From positions 1 to 37,093 of the forward strand of contig JAEULB010000079.1 in assembly GCA_016792585.1 (NCBI GenBank): a DNA stretch of 37,093 bases, in the 5' to 3' direction. The DNA is from Rhodospirillaceae bacterium (GTDB lineage Bacteria > Pseudomonadota > Alphaproteobacteria > SHVZ01). The position numbers and the translations under genes were made by a program. Numbering within the stretch: the stretch's first letter is position 1; each line of letters starts with the position of its first letter. The notes beneath the pieces were generated by a model. It did no database searches and had not been told where the DNA came from. It worked only from the letters and a program-made list of their open reading frames with translations. This document shows, in pieces, positions 10,701-17,296 of the stretch.

Positions 10701-11016
10701 TCGGCGCGCGACGCTTGCCGATGGTCAGCAACCGCGACAGCCGGCCATAAGCGGCACGGTCGGTCGGATAGCAGAGCACCTCGAAGCCATCGCGGAGCGC
10801 GAGGCGCGACCCGATCAGCAGCCGGAAGCCCTCATACGCCACCGGCTCGTCGACGATGACGTTGTAGGCGCGGACCACGCCCGCCAGCGTGTTGCGATCG
10901 GCGATGCCGATTCCGACATGACCGAGATCGCGCGCCCGATCGACCAGCTCCTCGGCATGCGACGCGCCTTCGAGGAAGCTGAAATTGGTGGCCGTTTCGA
11001 GCTCGATATAGCTCAT
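7747..11016 (-). CDS. dnaE2: Error-prone DNA polymerase DnaE2 (ImuC)
   Basis: This 1089-residue C-family polymerase begins M-S-Y-I-E-L-E-T-A-T-N-F-S-F-L-E-G-A-S, the usual DnaE2 start. It has an N-terminal PHP domain, then the polymerase core with catalytic aspartates in P-D-I-D-V-D-F (D378, D380, D382), a helix-hairpin-helix region and a C-terminal OB domain. DnaE2 is the catalytic member of the ImuA-ImuB-DnaE2 mutasome that bypasses lesions after DNA damage and causes most damage-induced mutation where it has been studied. I chose ATG 11016 by homology; its first four bases overlap the stop of the upstream DUF2019-like gene (ATGA). The frame could open up to 11181, but that extension is the antisense tail of the neighbour. 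The stop lies 2 nt from the convergent HupE-like gene. Confidence 0.97.
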   Translation of the reverse strand: MSYIELETATNFSFLEGASHAEELVDRARDLGHVGIGIADRNTLAGVVRAYNVIVDEPVAYEGFRLLIGSRLALRDGFEVLCYPTDRAAYGRLSRLLTIGKRRAPKGECFLDLPDVLEWGEGQIFIACQPERPEEDVHLERVRTLARRFPKHVYQAATWRYDGNDRRRLKRLGWMASQARVPLVVTNDVRYHTSDRRALADVMTCVRLKTTIAEAGTRLDANAERHLKPAEEMARLFKDYPEAVARSVEIAERCRFKLSDLEYEYPSEVPAGRSAQEELEARAWAGAARRYPDGIPEKARAILIKELDLIAKKGYASYFLTVDNIVRYARSKDILCQGRGSAANSLICFCLWVTSVDPIKSGLLFERFLSDERNEPPDIDVDFEHERREEVIQHVYEHYGRERAAIAATVISYRTRGALRDVAKAMGLTPDVVDVLNAIDWRQEEAELYPERMSRKEKQTLRRKKKEVNWDAVSGVGLDPKDPALSHALTLTLELVGFPRHLSQHVGGFVITQGRLDELVPIMDAAMENRTSIEWDKDDLATLKILKVDVLALGMLTCLKLAFDMLTKHKGLTVDLTLPPDDPAVYEMLQKGESLGVFQVESRGQMAMLPRLKPKEFYDLVIEVAIVRPGPIQGDMVHPYLRRREGVEKAEIPSGLEDVLTKTLGVPLFQEQAMRIAITGAGFSHTEADRLRRAMATFKSNGRIGEFEEPFISGMIRNGYDRDFAERCFSQMEGFSNYGFPESHAASFAILVYASAWLKRWHPEVFAGALLNAQPMGFYQPAQIVGDAVQNGAEVRPADVNASNWDCTLEPKPDGGFALRLGLRQIDGLSKEEITKKLVEGRGDGYRSVRDLWLRSGLKVASLEKLAAADAFRSLGLQRRQALWAVKGLGEAPLPLFAAAEIRAPLQAEPEIELPALGLGAEVAQDYFTTKLSLKKHPLALIRRRLDASAWSQASFLDDAMPGQLVRVAGLVLVRQHPESANGIVFVTLEDESGIANLVLYPDMYEANRIAVLGARLLACEGTIDRKEIVVHVKARRLFDLSDWLGDLVADDGAPPPRSPFNRTFAHPRETKRGRRERTQIEVKSRDFQ

Positions 11017-11756
11017 ATGCCGAGCTGCGCGTCTTTCTGGCGCTTCTCCTCCTCCCATCGCGCGATCATCGCCGGGATTTCGAGATCCGCCTGAACGGAA
11101 GCGCCGAATCCGCCGGCGGTGTCGTAATTGAGAGTCTTGAGGGCAGCCGCAGCGTCGGCCGGCGCGAGCTCGCGGCAGCATGAGGCCGCGAAACGACGGA
11201 TGCCCGGATTGCGATCGGTCAGATATGGCAGCAGCGCAAAGCGACCGTCCGGATCGCGCGCTTTCAGCGCTTCCTCGATCGCATGGAGTCGCTTATAGAG
11301 CCGATTGTAACGGGTGACGCGGCCGGCATCGCTGCACCAATGCATGACCACGGCGAGATCGAGAAAACGGTCGACCAGTAGCGCGACGGGAGCCGACCGC
11401 AAGGTCTCCTCATCCAGCGCATCGGTCACGGCGTCACGACCATTCCGCTGCTTCGTCGGTGTCCGATCCAGGCCGGCAGCCTCAGTGGCATGGGCCATCC
11501 GCCTCATGTTCTCAAAGCGCCCACGATCCGTCGGATTCATCTTCGCCAGCTGCTTCTCGGTCGGCGGCGGAAGCTTGCCGGCCATCTTGATGAAGGCATC
11601 CGCCACCATCTTCGCCGCGAGAGGGTTGCTTCTGCCGCCCTTGGCCTCGGCAAGAGCCACCCGCACCTCACGCGGCAGCAAGAGCCACATGAAGAACCTG
11701 GTTCTCGTCCCCTTGAGCTTGGCAACGAGCCTGCTGCGAAATCCCCCCGTCGTCAT
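11013..11756 (-). CDS. DUF2019-like protein encoded between imuB and dnaE2
   Basis: About 247 residues if started at ATG 11756, 13 nt after the imuB stop; no start has a clear Shine-Dalgarno site, and ATGs at 11786 and 11687 are alternatives. The C-terminal half (about 125-230) resembles DUF2019: it contains A-L-L-V-D-R-F-L-D-L-A-V, then R-Y-N-R-L-Y-K-R-L-H-A-I-E-E-A-L and P-Y-L-T-D-R-N-P-G-I-R-R-F-A-A, suggesting an all-helical, HEAT-like fold. The basic N-terminal part (many Lys/Arg, A-K-M-V-A-D-A-F-I-K-M-A-G) is unfamiliar. Its TGA overlaps the dnaE2 ATG, so it is translationally coupled inside the mutasome operon and should be damage-inducible with it. The biochemical function is unknown; a role as an accessory of the translesion complex is inference from context only. 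Confidence 0.8.
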   Translation of the reverse strand: MTTGGFRSRLVAKLKGTRTRFFMWLLLPREVRVALAEAKGGRSNPLAAKMVADAFIKMAGKLPPPTEKQLAKMNPTDRGRFENMRRMAHATEAAGLDRTPTKQRNGRDAVTDALDEETLRSAPVALLVDRFLDLAVVMHWCSDAGRVTRYNRLYKRLHAIEEALKARDPDGRFALLPYLTDRNPGIRRFAASCCRELAPADAAAALKTLNYDTAGGFGASVQADLEIPAMIARWEEEKRQKDAQLGI

Positions 11757-11769
11757 CGATATCGACCGC

Positions 11770-13326
11770 TTAAGCGAAAAGCCCATGCATCGACCAGGTC
11801 TGCTTGTCGCCGTCCTCGGGCCGGCCGTCGCGGCGGAGCCAGAAGCGGCGGCCGTCCTCGTCCTCGACGCGGAAATAGTCGCGGGGCGGGGCCTTGTCGT
11901 GCCACCACTCGTCGCCGATGCGCTCGGCGGGATCGGCGCGGACAACGCGGTGGGTGCGGCCGCGCCATTCGAAGCGCTTCGGCGGGTGATCAGGCATCAG
12001 GGCCAGCGTCGCCTGCACCGGCTCCGGCCGGTCGAGCAGACGCGGCGGGCGGCGGCGCTGGGTGCGCCACACGTCCTTCCGCGCCGTATCTTTTCGAGTG
12101 GGGGCCAGCGGCGCCCGGCGGCGCTGGGCGCGTTCCGGCAGGTGGCTGTCGACCGGGGCGATACCGTGAACGTTGGTCTCGCCGAGGCGGCCGACCAGTC
12201 GGTCGACCAGGCCCGCGACCTCGTCGCCGGCCTCACGGGTCTCTGCCACCAGCGGCACCTGGACCGCGACCAGCGGCTCGGCGACCACGGCCGAGAGGAT
12301 CGCGACCTCGACGCCCAGGCCCGGGTCGATCTGGCCGATGCGGTCGCGGATGAGGCGGAACATCTTCTCAGGATCGCGGACCGCGCGGGCGAAGCCGACC
12401 TCGATCCGGCGCACCTCGCCATCGAGGCGGTACGCCGCAAGCTCAAGCTTGCGCACGCCCTTCTGCTCCTGGTCGAGCTGGCCGGAGAGGCGCTCGCAGA
12501 GACGGTGCGCGGCAAGCGCCAGATCGTCCGGATTGCCGATGCCGTCGGGGAAGATCAGCTTGGTGCGGAAGGCTGGGGGCGTGCGCACCGGCGACAGCGG
12601 TTCCTCGACAAGCCCTAGGATCTGGTCGAGCCGGCGCGCCAGCACCTCGCCGAAGCGCGCGACCAGCGGCGCCCGAGGCGCTGCGGCAAGATCGCCGATG
12701 CGCTTCAGGCCAAGACGGATCAGCGAGCTGGTCACCACGGCGGGCAGACGCAGCGCGGCGACCGGCAACCCGTCGAGCATCGCACGCTCGGTCTCGGCCT
12801 CGGCGACGGTCACGCCCTCAGGAGCATCGGTGTAGCGCGCGAGCGCCCAGGAAGCTGCCGGCGTCGACGCGATCGCGACACGCGCGGTGAAGCCCAGCTT
12901 CTCGATGCGATGGCGGAGATCGAGGCACATCGCCTCCTCGCCGCCGAAAAGGTGCGCGCAGCCGGTCGCATCGAACCAGAGCCCGGCATCGCCGCCGAGA
13001 TTGCCCGAAACCGTCGCCGACTGGCGATCGAGCGCCACGATCGGTGCGTAACGCTGCGCCCAGTCGGCCATCGCCTCGAGCGCACGGCTGTCGCCGACGG
13101 AATCCGAAGCCACGACGTGAAGGTCGGGCATGCGCGCCCGCGCATCGGCCACCGGCTCGCCCGGCGTGAGGCCGAGCAGCGTCGCGTTGCGATCGAGCGC
13201 CACCACCAGCGGACGGCCGCCGATGGAGCGCGCGGTCGCGAGCGGCTTATCCCGCCACTCGGGCGCCCGCCGGAAGATCCGGTCGGTCGCGAAGCGAGGG
13301 AGCCAGAGAGAGATCACCCGTCGCAT
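11770..13326 (-). CDS. imuB: ImuB, non-catalytic Y-family polymerase-like mutasome protein
   Basis: ImuB (518 residues) is the hub that brings DnaE2 and ImuA to the beta clamp. The N-terminus M-R-R-V-I-S-L-W-L-P-R-F-A-T-D-R and the motif W-F-D-A-T-G-C-A-H-L-F-G-G-E are typical ImuB sequences. They sit where active Y-family polymerases carry the D-x-D and S-x-D-E metal ligands, so this protein should be catalytically inert. The C-terminal region has the ImuB tail P-P-R-L-L-D-R-P-E-P-V and G-D-E-W-W. ATG 13326 lies inside imuA, giving an 80-nt overlap in a different frame. I could not pick out a clamp-binding motif with confidence. Confidence 0.95.
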   Translation of the reverse strand: MRRVISLWLPRFATDRIFRRAPEWRDKPLATARSIGGRPLVVALDRNATLLGLTPGEPVADARARMPDLHVVASDSVGDSRALEAMADWAQRYAPIVALDRQSATVSGNLGGDAGLWFDATGCAHLFGGEEAMCLDLRHRIEKLGFTARVAIASTPAASWALARYTDAPEGVTVAEAETERAMLDGLPVAALRLPAVVTSSLIRLGLKRIGDLAAAPRAPLVARFGEVLARRLDQILGLVEEPLSPVRTPPAFRTKLIFPDGIGNPDDLALAAHRLCERLSGQLDQEQKGVRKLELAAYRLDGEVRRIEVGFARAVRDPEKMFRLIRDRIGQIDPGLGVEVAILSAVVAEPLVAVQVPLVAETREAGDEVAGLVDRLVGRLGETNVHGIAPVDSHLPERAQRRRAPLAPTRKDTARKDVWRTQRRRPPRLLDRPEPVQATLALMPDHPPKRFEWRGRTHRVVRADPAERIGDEWWHDKAPPRDYFRVEDEDGRRFWLRRDGRPEDGDKQTWSMHGLFA

Positions 13327-14023
13327 CGTTCTTCTCCATCAGCCAGTGGCCGGGACGTCCGCCCCGGCAGCGTTCCAAAGCGACCTGCCAGCGCGGGTCG
13401 CCGATACCTTCCACGTCGTCCTCGGGCGCCATCGACGGCGCCGAAGAGATGCGCCAGCGGGTCTCGACCGCCGAGGCCGCGGCGTCGCCACCATCGAGCC
13501 TGAGCGCGAAGCCGGTGGTGCCCTTCTCCGCCGCGAGCTGGAGGCGGCGGCTGCCGGCGAGATCGAGCGGCTTCTCCAGCTCGGCGACGGCGGCGGCAAG
13601 ACCCTTGGTGCGAAGCCCTTCCTCGAAGGCCCAGAGACGGTCGACCTCGGTCCGGGCCCGGACCACGATCAGGCGCGCCGGATCGAAGCCGAGCGCCGAC
13701 AGAGCCGGGGCGTAGATCTCCGGGTTCCGGCCGCACCAGAGCACCGGCCCGGCCTCGGCCTTCATCACCCGCGTCACCAGCGCCAGCAGGAAGCCGACCG
13801 CAGCGCCGGCCTCTCGTTCGCCGGCGGCCGCGACCTCGTGCAGACGACGCAGCGCCAGGCCGCGGAACGGCAGATGACCGTCGAGCGCCTCGATGCCGAG
13901 CGGCAGCACCATCGGGACGGCGACGCCACGGCCGCGTTCCATCCGGCCGATCGCCTGGCGGAGATCGGAGAGACGGGGAGCGGCGCCGGAATGAGCCGGC
14001 GAGGAGGGCAGAACGTGGACCAT
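13247..14023 (-). CDS. imuA: ImuA, RecA/SulA-like mutasome accessory protein
   Basis: ImuA (258 residues from ATG 14023) is the third mutasome partner, a RecA-fold-like protein whose C-terminus binds ImuB in studied species. Visible features are L-P-L-G-I-E-A-L-D-G-H-L-P-F-R-G-L, a degenerate RecA-like core with G-P-V-L-W-C-G, and the ending N-D-A-T-G-D-L-S-L-A-P-S-L-R-D-R-P typical of ImuA. Upstream in-frame ATGs at 14035 and 14062 are unlikely starts: 14035 lies inside the -10 element and LexA box, and 14062 overlaps the -35 hexamer. The predicted transcript therefore begins only a few bases before ATG 14023 with no Shine-Dalgarno site. The 3' end overlaps imuB by 80 nt. Confidence 0.9.
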   Translation of the reverse strand: MVHVLPSSPAHSGAAPRLSDLRQAIGRMERGRGVAVPMVLPLGIEALDGHLPFRGLALRRLHEVAAAGEREAGAAVGFLLALVTRVMKAEAGPVLWCGRNPEIYAPALSALGFDPARLIVVRARTEVDRLWAFEEGLRTKGLAAAVAELEKPLDLAGSRRLQLAAEKGTTGFALRLDGGDAAASAVETRWRISSAPSMAPEDDVEGIGDPRWQVALERCRGGRPGHWLMEKNDATGDLSLAPSLRDRPDLPAGARVAG

Positions 14024-14029
14024 TGAGTA

Positions 14030-14044
14030 GTTCATGATTTGTTC
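14030..14044 (-). promoter_or_regulatory. LexA operator (SOS box) of the imu operon
   Basis: The + strand reads GTTCATGATTTGTTC, a perfect GTTC-N7-GTTC direct repeat, the established LexA target in alphaproteobacteria. It covers the predicted -10 element of the imuA promoter, so bound LexA would occlude RNA polymerase. Its position and the identity of the operon agree. Confidence 0.9.
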
Positions 14045-14062
14045 CAAGCCGCGTTTTGTCAA
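14034..14062 (-). promoter_or_regulatory. Promoter of imuA-imuB-DUF2019-dnaE2
   Basis: On the minus strand a perfect TTGACA (14062-14057) is followed after 17 bp by AATCAT (14039-14034, four of six matches to TATAAT). The start site would fall near 14027, about 4 nt before ATG 14023, giving a nearly leaderless message. The LexA box lies over the -10. Confidence 0.75.
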
Positions 14063-14207
14063 GATGCCGTCTGCACCGGTCCGAAATCCGCTTCTCTATC
14101 AAAGGCTTGCCTCATTGGAGGCGGGCCTTCGTCGGGGGCCGTTCGCCCACTTCCCGGCGGATCGTTCTCAACCCGCAAACCAACGAATCATCAGTGGGTT
14201 GCGGCTG

Positions 14208-14216
14208 TTATCCACA
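14208..14216 (+). promoter_or_regulatory. Perfect DnaA-box 9-mer
   Basis: TTATCCACA matches the consensus high-affinity DnaA box exactly and lies in non-coding DNA, about 145 bp from the imuA -35 and 153 bp from the glmM start. Only one copy was noticed here, so an origin is not suggested. It may be a DnaA regulatory or titration site, or chance. Confidence 0.5.
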
Positions 14217-14356
14217 GGTTCGCCCCTATCCCTGGGATGTCACTGTGAGTAACAGGACAAGATCTAGGGGCCGCCTATGGCAGGATTGCGGGCGTCAAAG
14301 GGGGTGACCGCCTCGACTCAGCCGCAATTCGCGTCCCCTCGCCGCCCGCCGGCCGC

Positions 14357-14362
14357 TATAAA
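14357..14362 (+). promoter_or_regulatory. Putative -10 element (TATAAA) for leaderless glmM
   Basis: TATAAA ends 7 nt before the glmM ATG at 14370, the distance expected between a -10 element and a transcription start. No Shine-Dalgarno site precedes this ATG, and no convincing -35 is present at 16-18 bp. A leaderless transcript is an inference. Confidence 0.4.
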
Positions 14363-14369
14363 AACCGAC

Positions 14370-15725
14370 ATGACCCGCAAGCTCTTCGGTACCGACGGAA
14401 TCCGTGGCCGCTCAAACACCGAGCCGATGACGGCGATGACCGCGCTCACCGCCGCGGTCGCCGCCGGCCGGCATTTCTCGACCGCCGACAAGCGCCGCCA
14501 CCTGGTGGTGATCGGCAAGGACACGCGCCTTTCCGGCTACATGCTGGAGCCGGCGCTGGTCGCCGGATTCACTTCGGTCGGCATGGACGTGGTCACGGTC
14601 GGCCCGCTGCCGACGCCGGCGATCGCGATGTTGACGCGCTCGCTCCGCGCCGATCTCGGCGTGATGATCTCCGCCTCGCACAATCCTTATGACGACAACG
14701 GCATCAAGCTGTTCGGACCCGACGGCTTCAAGCTCTCGGACGAGGTCGAGGAGGAGATCGAGCGGCGCATGGGCGAAGGCCCCACCGCCGGTCTCTCCCC
14801 GCCCGAGCGTCTCGGCCGCGTGCAGCGGCTCGAGGACGCGCGCGGCCGCTACATCGAGTTCGTCAAGGCATCGTTCCCGCGTGGCCGCCGCCTCGACGGC
14901 ATCAAGGTCGCGATCGATTGCGCCAACGGCGCCGCCTACAAGGTGGCTCCGACGGTGCTGTACGAGCTCGGCGCCACCGTGATCCCGATCGGCGTCAATC
15001 CCGACGGCTACAACATCAACCGCAACTGCGGCGCCGTGCATCCGGAGAACCTGCAGAGCCAGGTCGTCTCCCACAACGCGCATATCGGGCTCGCCCTCGA
15101 CGGCGACGCCGACCGCCTGATCGTCGTCGACGAGAAGGGCCAGGTGATCGACGGCGACCAGATCCTGGCGCTGATCGCCGGGTCCTGGGCCAAGGGCGGC
15201 CAGCTCCGCGGCGGTGGCGTGGTCGCGACGCTGATGTCGAACTTCGGTCTCGAGCGTCACCTGAAGGGTCTCGGGCTCGATCTCGTGCGCACCAAGGTCG
15301 GCGACCGCTACGTCGTCGAGCACATGCGCTCCAACGGACACAACCTCGGCGGCGAGCAGTCGGGCCACCTGGTGATGACCGACTACGCGACGACCGGCGA
15401 CGGCCTGGTCGCGGCCCTGCAGGTGCTTTCCGTGCTGACCCAGGACGGCAAGAAGGCGAGCGAGGCGCTCCGCGTCTTCGCGCCCGCCCCGCAGGTGCTG
15501 AAGAACGTCCGCTTCTCCGGATCGGTGAAGCCGCTCGACACCGACACGGTGAAGGCGACGATCAAGACCGTCGAGGCGAAGCTGGGTGCCCGCGGCCGGC
15601 TCGTCGTCCGCAAATCCGGCACCGAGCCCCTGATCCGCGTGATGGCGCAGGGCGAGGACGAGGACGAGGTCAAGGCGGCGGTCGCCGAGGTGGTCGCCGC
15701 GGTCGAGCGCGCCGCCGCCGGATGA
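14370..15725 (+). CDS. glmM: Phosphoglucosamine mutase GlmM
   Basis: GlmM converts glucosamine-6-phosphate to glucosamine-1-phosphate on the route to UDP-GlcNAc, feeding peptidoglycan and lipid A. The 451-residue protein begins [13 protein letters not shown], the family N-terminus, and so ATG 14370 is preferred over the frame opening at 14277. The phosphoserine loop [11 protein letters not shown] puts the catalytic serine at 103, the Mg2+ loop is D-G-D-A-D-R, the sugar loop G-G-E-Q-S-G, and the phosphate-binding loop [10 protein letters not shown] is near the C-terminus. All active-site motifs are intact. Its TGA overlaps the ATG of the next gene. Confidence 0.97.
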   Translation: MTRKLFGTDGIRGRSNTEPMTAMTALTAAVAAGRHFSTADKRRHLVVIGKDTRLSGYMLEPALVAGFTSVGMDVVTVGPLPTPAIAMLTRSLRADLGVMISASHNPYDDNGIKLFGPDGFKLSDEVEEEIERRMGEGPTAGLSPPERLGRVQRLEDARGRYIEFVKASFPRGRRLDGIKVAIDCANGAAYKVAPTVLYELGATVIPIGVNPDGYNINRNCGAVHPENLQSQVVSHNAHIGLALDGDADRLIVVDEKGQVIDGDQILALIAGSWAKGGQLRGGGVVATLMSNFGLERHLKGLGLDLVRTKVGDRYVVEHMRSNGHNLGGEQSGHLVMTDYATTGDGLVAALQVLSVLTQDGKKASEALRVFAPAPQVLKNVRFSGSVKPLDTDTVKATIKTVEAKLGARGRLVVRKSGTEPLIRVMAQGEDEDEVKAAVAEVVAAVERAAAG

Positions 15726-16459
15726 CCGAGCTCACGCCGCCGACCCGGACGGCGGGCCGCGTGCTGGTCGTCGGGGTCTCGGATGCGAGCGGCGCCACCG
15801 GCATCCAGGCCGCGATCAAGTCGATCAGCGCGCTCGGCGCCTTCGCCTGCGCCACGGTGGCATCGGTGATCGCCGAGGACGTCGAGCAGAGGATCCCGCC
15901 GGTTGCGGTCGCGGCCCAGATGCGGGCCGTGCTCGCCGATATCGGCACCGACGTGCTGGTGGTCGGCGGGCTTTCCGATCCGGCGACGGTCGAGGCCGTC
16001 GCCGACGTGCTCGACGGCGAGGCCCGCGGCGTGCCGGTCGTGCTCGACCTCGCCGACCCGGCGATGGCGGAGCTCTCGCGCCTGGCGCGGATCGCGATCG
16101 CGGCCGAAGAGCCGTCCGACATCGACGCGCAGAAGCAGTCGGCGACGCGCCTCTCCAGGCCCGGCCAGGCGGCATTCGTGACCTCGGCCCATGGCGACGT
16201 GCTCGCCGACGGCGCCACGCTCTCGGTCTTTCCGCCGAAGCGCGGCACCGACCGGCCGGTGCGCGGCCGCGGCATGTCGCTGGCGGCAGCGATCGCCGCC
16301 GGCCTCGCCCAGGGGCTGCCGCTTGCGGCGGCCGTCCGGCGCGGGCGAGACTATGTCGACGAGGCGATCCTGACCGCGCCAGAGTTCGGCCGCGGCGCCA
16401 GCCCGCTCAATCACGTTCACACCTGCCGGCACACGCCGGCCGCCGCCTTCGAGACTTAA
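15722..16459 (+). CDS. ThiD-like protein with degenerate kinase motifs
   Basis: This 245-residue protein starts at an ATG overlapping the glmM stop (ATGA). It is recognisably related to hydroxymethylpyrimidine/phosphomethylpyrimidine kinase Thi[16 protein letters not shown] near the N-terminus corresponds to G-S/T-D-x-S-G-G-A-G-I-Q-A-D-L-K, and [11 protein letters not shown] near the end corresponds to G-x-G-x-x-P-V-x-H. Key catalytic parts are altered. The H-G-T-G-C loop is R-G-R-G-M (M185 in place of the catalytic Cys), and the M-K-G-G-H segment is V-T-S-A-H. It is also somewhat shorter than usual. Canonical HMP-P kinase activity therefore looks unlikely, although the frame is intact. No other thiamine gene is nearby. 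It could be a repurposed regulatory or sugar-binding protein. Confidence 0.75.
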   Translation: MTELTPPTRTAGRVLVVGVSDASGATGIQAAIKSISALGAFACATVASVIAEDVEQRIPPVAVAAQMRAVLADIGTDVLVVGGLSDPATVEAVADVLDGEARGVPVVLDLADPAMAELSRLARIAIAAEEPSDIDAQKQSATRLSRPGQAAFVTSAHGDVLADGATLSVFPPKRGTDRPVRGRGMSLAAAIAAGLAQGLPLAAAVRRGRDYVDEAILTAPEFGRGASPLNHVHTCRHTPAAAFET

Positions 16460-16469
16460 AGGACCCGTC

Positions 16470-17180
16470 ATGACCGAGGAACTGTTCCGCACCGACGCCT
16501 ATCTCAAATCCTGCGAGGCGACGGTCACCAAGGTCGACGAGCTCGGCATCCGGCTCGACCGCACGAACTTCTATCCGATGGGCGGCGGCCAGCCGGGCGA
16601 CACCGGCACGATCACGCTCGGCAACGGCCAGGCGATCAGGATCGCGGATACGCGCAAAGGTCCCGAGGCCGGCGAGATCATCCATGTGCCGGCACCCGAT
16701 CAGCCGAAGGCCGAGGTGGGATCCAAGGTCACGGCTGCGATCGACTGGGACCGCCGCCACCGGCACATGCGCGTGCACACCGCGCTTCACCTGCTCTCGG
16801 CGGTGATCGTGGGCTCCGTCACCGGCGGCCAGATCGGCGACGGCAAGGGGCGACTCGACTTCGACCTGCCCGACACCGCGCTCGACAAGGACGCGATCGA
16901 GCAGAAGATCAACGAGCTGGTGGCCGCCGACCACAAGACCGGGACGCAATGGATCACCGACGAGGAAATGGACCAGCGCCCCGACCTGGTGAAGACCATG
17001 TCGGTGAAGCCGCCGCGTGGCGCCGGCCGCGTCCGCCTGCTGGAGATCCCCGGCGTCGACCTCCAGGCCTGCGGCGGCACGCATGTGGCGCACACGGCGG
17101 AGATCGGCAGGCTCCAGGTCGTGAAGATCGAGAACAAGGGCAAGCACAACCGCCGGGTCAACATCGCGCTCGCCGAATAG
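16470..17180 (+). CDS. AlaX-like alanyl-tRNA editing protein
   Basis: This 236-residue protein resembles the free-standing editing domain of alanyl-tRNA synthetase (AlaX), which hydrolyses mischarged Ser- or Gly-tRNA(Ala). The zinc-binding set is visible: H103 and H107 in H-T-A-L-H, and C201 and H205 in C-G-G-T-H. The N-terminal barrel carries F-Y-P-M-G-G-G-Q-P-G-D-T-G. AAAGGA just after the preceding stop serves the ATG at 16470, and the 10-nt gap suggests co-transcription with glmM and the ThiD-like gene. It is longer than the minimal AlaX-S form and fits AlaX-M-type proteins. Confidence 0.88.
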   Translation: MTEELFRTDAYLKSCEATVTKVDELGIRLDRTNFYPMGGGQPGDTGTITLGNGQAIRIADTRKGPEAGEIIHVPAPDQPKAEVGSKVTAAIDWDRRHRHMRVHTALHLLSAVIVGSVTGGQIGDGKGRLDFDLPDTALDKDAIEQKINELVAADHKTGTQWITDEEMDQRPDLVKTMSVKPPRGAGRVRLLEIPGVDLQACGGTHVAHTAEIGRLQVVKIENKGKHNRRVNIALAE

Positions 17181-17184
17181 GCCG

Positions 17185-17207
17185 ATTGTTGCCGCTAGGG
17201 CAACAAT
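17185..17207. repeat. 23-bp perfect inverted repeat upstream of the pirin pair
   Basis: ATTGTTGCC (17185-17193) and GGCAACAAT (17199-17207) are exact inverted arms around the 5-nt centre GCTAG. No T-run follows, so it is a poor terminator for the gene ending at 17180. It is better read as a candidate operator for a dimeric regulator in front of the pirin genes 90 bp downstream. No regulator gene lies next to it. Confidence 0.55.
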
Positions 17208-17296
17208 GAATTCCCGATCGTTCTCTTTCCTGAACCGGCCGTCCCCCCATCTTCTCCGGTGAAAGCGGCGCACCCATATGGCGCCAGGAGATGACC

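Larger units (their letters stand above)
14024..14369. other. Divergent intergenic region between imuA and glmM
   Basis: This is the only gene-free stretch over 300 bp. It holds the LexA-controlled imuA promoter at its left end, a perfect DnaA box at 14208-14216, a small inverted repeat ATCCC-T-GGGAT at 14228-14238 and a TATAAA element just before glmM. Short open frames cross it (for example 14034-14252) but lack start signals and resemble nothing I know, so I treat it as non-coding. Confidence 0.6.

Noticed and set aside
14034..14252. Short plus-strand frames between imuA and glmM
   Set aside because: No ribosome-binding site, no family resemblance, and they overlap the imuA promoter and LexA box.
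17185..17207. Reading the inverted repeat as a terminator of the AlaX-like gene
   Set aside because: No T-run follows the stem; an operator is more likely.
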